From Endotrypanum monterogeii (lineage: Eukaryota; Euglenozoa; Kinetoplastea; Trypanosomatida; Trypanosomatidae): DNA of 26,561 nt. The stretch covers positions 218,389 through 244,949 of the forward strand of contig CM007335.1 in assembly GCA_000333855.2 (NCBI GenBank), given 5' to 3'. A model generated the notes under the pieces. That model saw only the letters and a list, made by a program, of their open reading frames with translations, did not search any database and was not told the origin of the DNA. Positions within the stretch are counted from its first letter, which is position 1. Every line of letters starts with the position of its first letter. The position numbers and the translations under genes were made by a program. Below, piece after piece: positions 17,574 to 24,538 of the stretch.

Positions 17574-20500
17574 ATGTTTCCGGTGAAACAACCCTTGCGT
17601 CAGTGCGTCAATCATCATTCCCAAGAGAACGTCTCTGACTCCCTAACCTCCCCAACGCCACCGTCGTCGACACAAGCCGCCACCTCTCCCCTCCTCTCGG
17701 CGTCGCACGCGGCGCACTCATCGGCGCTGGATCAATCCCTGTCCGATCGCACGCCCGTATCGGCCCACGGCAGCCCCGCTCGGTTGCCGGGCAAGAGCAC
17801 GGGAAGTAAAAATCGCCGTCAGCCGAACGAGTCCGGTGGTGCTCTGCAGCGGGAGAAAACCCCCACACCCACCACCGCGGCCCACCGGATTGTCTCGGGT
17901 AAGTTCTATAGCTCTAGTGAGTACCCAACGCACTACAGGCCCCACGTCCTCTCTGCTCAGGAACACCACAACCAGCAGCACTCCTCTGCGAACGCCAATT
18001 CTTTTGGCGCCACATCATCGGCACCGGCACCAGCGGGCGCAAATCAGTCGACCCAAGGAACCGCGTTTGGCTACAAACCCTCTCCTGTGTGCGCTGCCGC
18101 TGTGCCGCCCTCGCGCCGGCAATCACCGTTGCAGGATACCCCACAGAATCGTCACAGTGCTTCTGATCGTAGGGGTGCGACTGTGACCACACGGTCCGCG
18201 ATGGAGTCTACGTTGTACCACCCACCAAACCCGGGCACCACGGCCTCCCCCTACCCATCCCGCACATCACCAACATTTGGAAGCCCACGGATGGCCGCCC
18301 CCAACGTTCCCATAGCGGGGTTTATCCGCCAGCCGCAGCAGAGCTACCCCACAAACCAAGGCTTCCCCCCCCATGGCTCGTCATCGCCAACGCGTTTTTT
18401 CGTATCGAACACAAGTGTAAGCGGCTCCTCCGCTGACAACAGCGGGAGCCGCTCCTTCCACCAACGTCTCAGCCATCCAAGCGATGCCCACGGCAATCAC
18501 CGCCAAGGTACTTCAGTACCACAACAACAACAGCAGCAGCAGCAGCACCGTCACGCCAACACGCTTCAGCGACCGCCCGAGCGATGCAACAGCGGCGTTA
18601 TGGGCACTGTCTCGCGTAGCCTCAACACGCACAATGATCCCGAGCTAGAGGGACTGCAGCCTATGCACCAAGACAACGAGGATGAAGATACGCTGGCAGG
18701 TCACACTAGCGATGTGGTGAGTGGACTCGCACACCCCCCGACTCTGTGCTCCAAAGGTTTCCTCATCTCCACGACCTTCTCCGCCAGGAACTTGCCGGCA
18801 CCGCTTAGCAGCAAGGGCAGCGGTACAAACATTACGCCGCACCTCACCGATGATGCGGAACGAAAACGGTCCGGTGCAGATGACGACGTGAGCTCAGGTC
18901 AAGCGAGCCAGTCTCGTGGCCCGACAGCAAGTAACCCCACGGGCATCGCACATCGTCTGCTGACGCTGGAAGAGATAGACGAGCGGCGTCGCACGTCGTG
19001 GGCGGCGAGCCACCCCGTATCGAACGCCCAGCTCGCTTCGGGTGACAACGTGGGAAACCATAAAAAGGAAGGGAATTCACAGAGGGACAGCAACACCACC
19101 ACCAGCAACCTTGGCGCTGTGAACAGCACGAACAAAGGAAGTCGTCCGCCCCACCGACAGCTAACGAAGGAGGAAGCTGATCAACTTATAGCCCAGCGTC
19201 AGCAACGGCGGGCTGCAGAAACTTCGACAGCAGCGAAAGACCTCTCGGCGCAGCAGCAGCAGCAGCACACGCTTCCATTGCCATCGACGCATACCACCAG
19301 CAACAACAACAACAACACCCAGTCAGTCCTACTGCCCCCATCGTCCTCTGGCAACGCCAAACCCTGGCTCCTTTCTGAGAATGGCATACAAGAGCATTAC
19401 TTTCCCGCAGCACTCGGCGCTGAGCAGGAGGCAGAGAGCGCCAACTCCACGGGCAGCGGTGCCAACACGGCAGCAAGGCCGATGACGTTCGAGTGGCTCC
19501 GAGGCACCAGCGGAGGCTCAAGCGGTACAGGATTCTTTTCCGAAGCGACGCTTCACGGATGGCCTGCCGTGAACCCATGGCGTGACACCACCGTTTCTGT
19601 CAACAGCGGCTGCGGTGGCAACGCAAACCTCAACACTACCACGACAACTCACCTCTGCGCCGCAGGGAATACCCCTGGAGAGGCGAACTCGAGCGGTGGC
19701 CTTAAGACTTTGGCAACCAACCAGGGAGCCACAGGCCAAACACTCAGCGGTGTGTCCAGCACCGGTTTGACATGGCTGCCCAACAACTCGTGCTGGAGCC
19801 CGCACAACCAACAGCAGCAGCAGCCGTTTTTTTCCTTTGCCCCCCCAGCACCACCGCCCATGGATCACGTCACCAGCATTACCAACGCCACGGCCGCCGC
19901 CTGGGGCTACGGCACCACCACAACTACTCTGGACTTGTCGGGTGGCAACCCGCAGCGTCACGCGCTCACGATGGCCCTTCCTCCGACGTCAGACGCCACG
20001 CTCCGCGGACTTCCGCGAGAGCACATCGAAACCCGTCTTCAGCAGTGCGATGTGCAGCTGGAGAAACTCCGGCAAGAGCGGGAGAAGTTGATGGGGGAAC
20101 TGCAACGGAGAATTTATGCACCGACAGGCGGCGATCAGCAGCAGCAGAACAGCAACAACAACCCCAATGCAGCGAACTGGCCTTGCACACACAGCCACAA
20201 CACACTCACAACCCCACTCGTCGTCAAGCATGCGGCCACCACAGCACCAGTGATGCCCCCGCTCACCACCGCGACTACTGAAGCTGGCTCCCCTACTGGT
20301 CCCGGTGTCAGCGTTGGCCACAATCCTGCGTGGCAACTATTGGGGGACCTTGTAGATGATAGCGGTGCCATCAAGACTCCTTCCTGGGCCGCCCTCAACT
20401 CACGCGAACCGCACGCTGCGTGCACGGACACCATTGTGAAAATAGATGGCCAAGAATGGGCCTCGCATCCGACAAGGGCGGTAGTGGGACAAGCCCCACT

Positions 20501-20879
20501 GGAGACAATTGGCTCCAGTGATGCTGGTAAAGGTGAAGGAAAAAATGCAAGCCACTGGTCCGCTAGTGAGCGCTCAGGTGCTCGCGGACGTTGCCGCTCC
20601 GTACATGCAATCAGCACGGAATGCTCGCACGGAAACCGAAGCAACATCATCAACACCTCGTCGTCTTTGACTGGCGTGGGAACGACTGCCTCAAAACATG
20701 CGGGTGGTGGACAAAATACCCACACCCGCTGCAGCCACGACAACACACCGCAGGAGCAGAAATACCTCCAGACGGACCCATTCAGTATGTACATGCACAA
20801 CAAGAAAATCGCCATGGCACACCAGGCGACCAGCGGAGATGTCGCAAAACGGGATGATGCGCAGCACAGCACGGCTTAG
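17574..20879 (+). CDS. Gln/Asn/Ser-rich hypothetical protein with coiled coil and duplicated motif (1101 aa)
   Basis: The family is not recognised. The protein is almost entirely low complexity, with Gln or Asn runs at 317-324 and in four later places. Two short segments stand out because they share a pattern: HRLLTLEEIDERRR at 460-473 and HRQLTKEEADQL at 527-538 (pattern H-R-x-L-T-x-E-E-x-D). Residues about 813-850 form a clear charged coiled coil (LEKLRQEREKLMGELQRR near 827-844). The C-terminal ~200 residues hold scattered Trp-containing islands (NPAWQLLGDL, PSWAALNSREP) that could be short binding motifs. No signal peptide, membrane span, zinc finger or RNA-recognition motif is visible. 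Gln/Asn-rich disorder plus short helical motifs is common in RNA-granule or scaffold proteins, so that is one hypothesis, not a call. The ATG at 17574 is the first in the frame; the next in-frame Met is far downstream. Confidence 0.82.
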   Translation: MFPVKQPLRQCVNHHSQENVSDSLTSPTPPSSTQAATSPLLSASHAAHSSALDQSLSDRTPVSAHGSPARLPGKSTGSKNRRQPNESGGALQREKTPTPTTAAHRIVSGKFYSSSEYPTHYRPHVLSAQEHHNQQHSSANANSFGATSSAPAPAGANQSTQGTAFGYKPSPVCAAAVPPSRRQSPLQDTPQNRHSASDRRGATVTTRSAMESTLYHPPNPGTTASPYPSRTSPTFGSPRMAAPNVPIAGFIRQPQQSYPTNQGFPPHGSSSPTRFFVSNTSVSGSSADNSGSRSFHQRLSHPSDAHGNHRQGTSVPQQQQQQQQHRHANTLQRPPERCNSGVMGTVSRSLNTHNDPELEGLQPMHQDNEDEDTLAGHTSDVVSGLAHPPTLCSKGFLISTTFSARNLPAPLSSKGSGTNITPHLTDDAERKRSGADDDVSSGQASQSRGPTASNPTGIAHRLLTLEEIDERRRTSWAASHPVSNAQLASGDNVGNHKKEGNSQRDSNTTTSNLGAVNSTNKGSRPPHRQLTKEEADQLIAQRQQRRAAETSTAAKDLSAQQQQQHTLPLPSTHTTSNNNNNTQSVLLPPSSSGNAKPWLLSENGIQEHYFPAALGAEQEAESANSTGSGANTAARPMTFEWLRGTSGGSSGTGFFSEATLHGWPAVNPWRDTTVSVNSGCGGNANLNTTTTTHLCAAGNTPGEANSSGGLKTLATNQGATGQTLSGVSSTGLTWLPNNSCWSPHNQQQQQPFFSFAPPAPPPMDHVTSITNATAAAWGYGTTTTTLDLSGGNPQRHALTMALPPTSDATLRGLPREHIETRLQQCDVQLEKLRQEREKLMGELQRRIYAPTGGDQQQQNSNNNPNAANWPCTHSHNTLTTPLVVKHAATTAPVMPPLTTATTEAGSPTGPGVSVGHNPAWQLLGDLVDDSGAIKTPSWAALNSREPHAACTDTIVKIDGQEWASHPTRAVVGQAPLETIGSSDAGKGEGKNASHWSASERSGARGRCRSVHAISTECSHGNRSNIINTSSSLTGVGTTASKHAGGGQNTHTRCSHDNTPQEQKYLQTDPFSMYMHNKKIAMAHQATSGDVAKRDDAQHSTA

Positions 20880-21393
20880 CGAGCGATAGGCGTACGGGCT
20901 CCCTGGAGCGGCGGGGGGGGAAGGGAGGAGCTGGTCTATATCTATCGCTCCGCAACCCCTCTCCGCGCGTGTCTCTAATTGGGAGGGAAGAGGCGATCGA
21001 AACAAGTTCACATCTCTCCACTACATTTTTTTTTTTATCCCTGCTCTCCCTCCATCCTCTGAATGGCCATCAGGCCTGTTTGCGTGAGTAACGCGTCGCA
21101 TTAGCGATCCCCCACTGCGGTGTGGGGCGTAGCAGGATGGTCTTGTGCGCACGCGCGTGTGTGTATGTGTGTCATCGAAAGAAGTTCCACACCTCTTTCG
21201 GGTCTCTCCATCTGCACACATCGGCCTACTGGCAAAACAACACGGCCCTACACTCACGTGGAGATGTGTAAAACTAGGTGAGGAAGGGCATCTGTGCGAA
21301 GTGCACTGTGGATGTCGTCTGTCGCACTTCCCCATCCCACCCCAACTGGCCTTTACGCCCCCCCCCCTCATTGTAAATATCATATAATATTAA

Positions 21394-21433
<40 letters not shown>
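21394..21433. repeat. (TA)n microsatellite, one C interruption
   Basis: TA repeat with one C at 21409, preceded by AT-rich ATATCATATAATATTAAAT and followed by TTTA repeats. Non-coding. Confidence 0.85.
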
Positions 21434-21727
21434 CCTATATATTTATTTATTTGTATAACAATCACCTTGTGTGTATTGTCTTTTCTAATGGCTTATTTGT
21501 TTTCATATCTTCATTATTATTACTATTTTTTGTTTTTTTTTGTTTTTCGATGGGCTCCCAAGGCCGGCCCTCTACCCTATTTGCGTCTGCCCACCCTTCT
21601 TTCTACCCCACTGTAGTTTGAATTTGTTTTTCCCGAGTGCCTATCTCCATTGCTAAGAGGAGGAGTGGGTATCTACTTCCCCCCTCTCGCCAGACTGACC
21701 AATTTGTTGCACATATGTGATCAATAT

Positions 21728-21751
21728 TATATATATATATATATATATATA
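21728..21751. repeat. (TA)12 microsatellite
   Basis: Uninterrupted TA repeat in the long spacer. Confidence 0.88.
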
Positions 21752-22000
21752 GAAGCGATGGCATGGAACGAAAAAGGAAGGAATGCACCGATCCCGCTCC
21801 GCTTCATCGCTTTGTGTTTTCCCCCTCGCATGATACCCCCCCCCCTGGTGTGTTGTGAGGCCATTACAACGATGCGGGACCACCCGTCACCCGCTCACTC
21901 AGAGGAGGGGGGAAGGTGAAGCGGGAGGAGTACGCGGTATCTACTCACCATACTTTTCGCTCGTCTTCTGCCAAAGAGCAGTCGCGCTATCAACTTGGCA

Positions 22001-22003
<3 letters not shown>

Positions 22004-22036
<33 letters not shown>

Positions 22037-22050
22037 TGTTTGTTTGTTTG
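22004..22050. repeat. (AT)n-(TTTG)n compound repeat
   Basis: AT repeat at 22004-22031 joined to about five TTTG units. The TTTG unit is the same as at 401-430. Confidence 0.85.
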
Positions 22051-22707
22051 CAATCTGGAGAACTCCGCCTACTCGAGCTTGTTTTCCTGTGTCTGTATGC
22101 GTGTGTCGAGCAGGGAGGGAAGGAAGGAAAGCCTTTTTCCCTCCTCCTACCTGTTTTGGGGGATCAAAAGCACGGTTCCAGAAACCCCACCTGGGACTGT
22201 TCTCATGGTGACCTTCGCAGGGGATGGAGTAGGGGAAGCGGGTGCCATATATACACAAGGAGAACACCCAATCAGCCCCTCAAAAAAAAAAAAAATCCGC
22301 CTGCCCATTGCCTTTCCACTGCAACGTCGAGAACGTGTACAACGATTGCGCTCTGTGCAGCCGCCCTGAACTCCTGCACGTCGCACACATAATGAACAGG
22401 ACGACCCCAGTGTCTACTAGAGTGGCAAATATGGGAATACCCCTCCCCCCGCATGCATAAAAGCGTGAAGCCCGAACAAGTGCGTCCGGCGTGTATCGCG
22501 ACAGAACGGAAATGGGGAATACGATCAACAAGAAATTGTATGGTGGTTGGTCTGACTCGATAGCGGGGACAAATATGCCCTAGATAACTCTGTTGTGCAA
22601 GGGCAGATGCCATATAGAGAAAAAAAAAAAGAGGTTGGGGGTATATATAGGTGGTACCCGCACTACCGGCCAGCTCCATCACGAAAGAGTGGGAGGGGAA
22701 TGAGATG

Positions 22708-22731
22708 ATATATATATATATATATATATAT
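22708..22731. repeat. (AT)12 microsatellite
   Basis: Uninterrupted AT repeat in the spacer upstream of the kelch gene. Confidence 0.88.
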
Positions 22732-22780
22732 TCCTTTTTGCCCCCAACCAGAAAGAACATGTTTTCTCGCGCCAGCGAGG

Positions 22781-22785
22781 GTATG

Positions 22786-22818
<33 letters not shown>
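22781..22818. repeat. (TATG)/(TA)n microsatellite
   Basis: Starts as GTATGTATAT units and becomes a pure TA repeat; only about 50 bases from the previous TA tract. Confidence 0.85.
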
Positions 22819-22822
<4 letters not shown>

Positions 22823-22904
22823 TTTTACACGCGAATATGTCTGCACCAGTGTACCCCCTTGTGCGTGTATGTGTCCGTCGAGTGTAGAGATGTAGCCGGA
22901 TGGA

Positions 22905-23029
22905 TCACCACCTCTGGTGACGGGGAGTGAGGAAGCAAAGGTGAACATGTCTGTATATAAATATATACACACACTTCTGCACAAGGCGCCTTGTAGAGAA
23001 GGCACAGCCAAATTTGCCTTGAAGGCAAA
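22905..23029. other. Cluster of three inverted repeats
   Basis: TCACCA at 22905-22910 pairs with TGGTGA at 22915-22920 around a four-base loop. ACAAGGCGCCTTGT at 22981-22994 is a perfect 14-base palindrome. TTTGCCTT at 23013-23020 pairs with AAGGCAAA at 23022-23029 around one base. The pentamer AAGGC or its complement GCCTT occurs five times between 22983 and 23026, so several alternative pairings are possible. Seen directly; function unknown. Confidence 0.6.
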
Positions 23030-23398
23030 ATATGAGTCGATGAAGACCCCTGAGCTTCACCACCGGCGGCCCTGCTACTGTCCAGCTGGTGCGAGAGAAA
23101 AACAGCGCGTCATAACACAGTGGATTCATTCACTCACTCCTTCCTCCCCCCTTCCCCTTCCTTTTTCGTTGAACTGCACGAACACGCACAGGTGAGGCTC
23201 CCTCAACCGTGCGTGCAGAACCCATATCAGTATTCTTGCCTCTAATCTACTATCCCCATATACACCTGTGCGCGTGTGCCCCCTAGTCTCAACGTAGGCA
23301 CCTCTCTCGTCTAGATGCGCATGTAAAGTCTCCCTTAGTCACCACCACCCAGCCACCCCCTTTCTCACACTCAAACGCTCAAGCATACCTTCACGGAA

Positions 23399-23400
<2 letters not shown>

Positions 23401-23432
<32 letters not shown>

Positions 23433-23449
23433 GTCTGTGTGTGTGTGTA
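23401..23449. repeat. (TG)n microsatellite, imperfect
   Basis: Long GT repeat with GCGT and CTGT interruptions, in the spacer before the kelch gene. Confidence 0.85.
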
Positions 23450-23928
23450 TGTTGTATCACATCGACAATATCGTCTCTTGACCTTCCTCCCTCTCCCTCG
23501 GCCACTATTGTATCCTCTTCCACGGCACAGTGTCAAAGAAACCACTGCGGAGATAAAAAAGAGAGTTTTTGACCCCCTCCCCGCCTCCCCTCCCATCCCA
23601 TCCCCTAAAATATATCCCACTAGTGTCTCTAGATCTTCCCGCCATCAACCTCTGCACGCCCTCTGCCAGACGCGCATCGATCGATTCTTTTTTTTCCGTC
23701 TTCATACTTTTTTTTCCATTTTTCATTCATTCCCCTTCACATTTTTTACCCCCCGTGTTCGTCGCAGGTGTTGGTGGAGCGGGTGCTTTTGATAGAGAGC
23801 GTCTACTAAATCCTCCACCTCACAATCTCATTAGTGCAACCCTAACTTCCCCCCCCCCACTGATACAAACACATTCCCACACTCGTCTGGACGCACTGTA
23901 CATTTCCATCCCTTCCCCTGGCGAGGCT

Positions 23929-23951
23929 GTGTGTGTGTGTGTGTGTGTGTG
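23929..23951. repeat. (TG)n microsatellite
   Basis: Uninterrupted TG repeat of about eleven units in the spacer. Confidence 0.85.
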
Positions 23952-24337
23952 CATCTGTATATCCCTGACCAAAGACTGTGTGTATCCGGTGTGTTTTGAT
24001 ACACCCAGAGAGAGACGTCGCTGCGTTTTTTTTTTGTTTTTTTTGGGGGGGAGGGAGGGAGGGAGGGGAGGGGAGGGGGTTGGCCCCTTACACTGTTTCT
24101 CTTGTGAACATCTGTGTGGACGAGAACCATCGCAAGCAAGGCGAGGTAAGGTAAAAAGCTCGACTGCGTACGTAGACACCCCTTACCGCAGCTCCGCTCT
24201 GATACCCAAGCTGTCGTCCCCAATCGTTGCTCTCTCTCGCACATACGTGCTTTGCAGCCCAACGCGCGTAGTGGAGTGTAGTGTCTATCTTGTCTTTGTT
24301 TCCTGCTTGTTTTCCGCGTGTGCGCCACCGCTTTGTC

Positions 24338-24367
24338 GTTGTTGTTGTTGTTGTTGTTGTTGTTGTC
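24338..24367. repeat. (GTT)n trinucleotide repeat
   Basis: About ten GTT units, 170 bases upstream of the kelch start codon. Confidence 0.85.
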
Positions 24368-24425
24368 ATTGAAGTCTGGAGGAGTCAGGAACCCTCAGGT
24401 ACGCATGTTGCACAATACACAACTT

Positions 24426-24446
24426 CACACACACACACACACACAC
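24426..24446. repeat. (CA)n microsatellite
   Basis: About ten CA units just upstream of the last pyrimidine tract before the kelch gene. Confidence 0.85.
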
Positions 24447-24455
24447 GCGCCCGAT

Positions 24456-24503
24456 TTTTTTTTCCCTCATCTCTGTCTTCGGGCCAAGCCGCGGCCAAGT
24501 CAG
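24456..24503 (+). promoter_or_regulatory. Predicted trans-splice acceptor region of the kelch gene
   Basis: A T/C tract at 24454-24480 is followed by AGs at 24487-24488, 24498-24499 and 24502-24503. There is no ATG between them and the start codon at 24539, whereas many ATGs lie between the older candidates (23191, 23767) and this point. This makes a leader of about 35-50 nt the best guess. Inferred. Confidence 0.55.
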
Positions 24504-24538
24504 TGGAAAGAAGGAAGAAAAAGGGGAGCCATTAAAAA

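Larger units (their letters stand above)
20880..24538. other. Longest spacer, before the kelch gene (3.66 kb)
   Basis: No gene is firmly supported. The stretch holds five TA microsatellites, two long TG tracts, a TTTG tract, a GTT repeat and several pyrimidine tracts ending in AG (23190-23191, 23766-23767, 24487-24503). Between about 22400 and 23130 the sequence is less pyrimidine-biased and contains three compact inverted repeats (see the separate entry). A small ATG-started frame at 22947-23195 (82 codons) exists but has no recognisable content. The open frame at 23569-24372 begins with TTG and crosses a TG repeat, so it is treated as chance. Confidence 0.65.

Noticed and set aside
20135..20872. 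Minus-strand 245-codon frame overlapping the 1101-aa gene
   Set aside because: Shadow frame produced by Gln/Asn-coding triplets read backwards as Cys and Leu; no independent signals.
22160..22200. GGTTCCA-like box B of a tRNA gene
   Set aside because: It lacks the GGTTCGA core, and no cloverleaf arms or box A could be found nearby.
23569..24372. 267-codon frame upstream of the kelch gene
   Set aside because: Begins with TTG, crosses a TG repeat (Cys-Val) and ends in the GTT repeat (Cys run). Composition is that of spacer.
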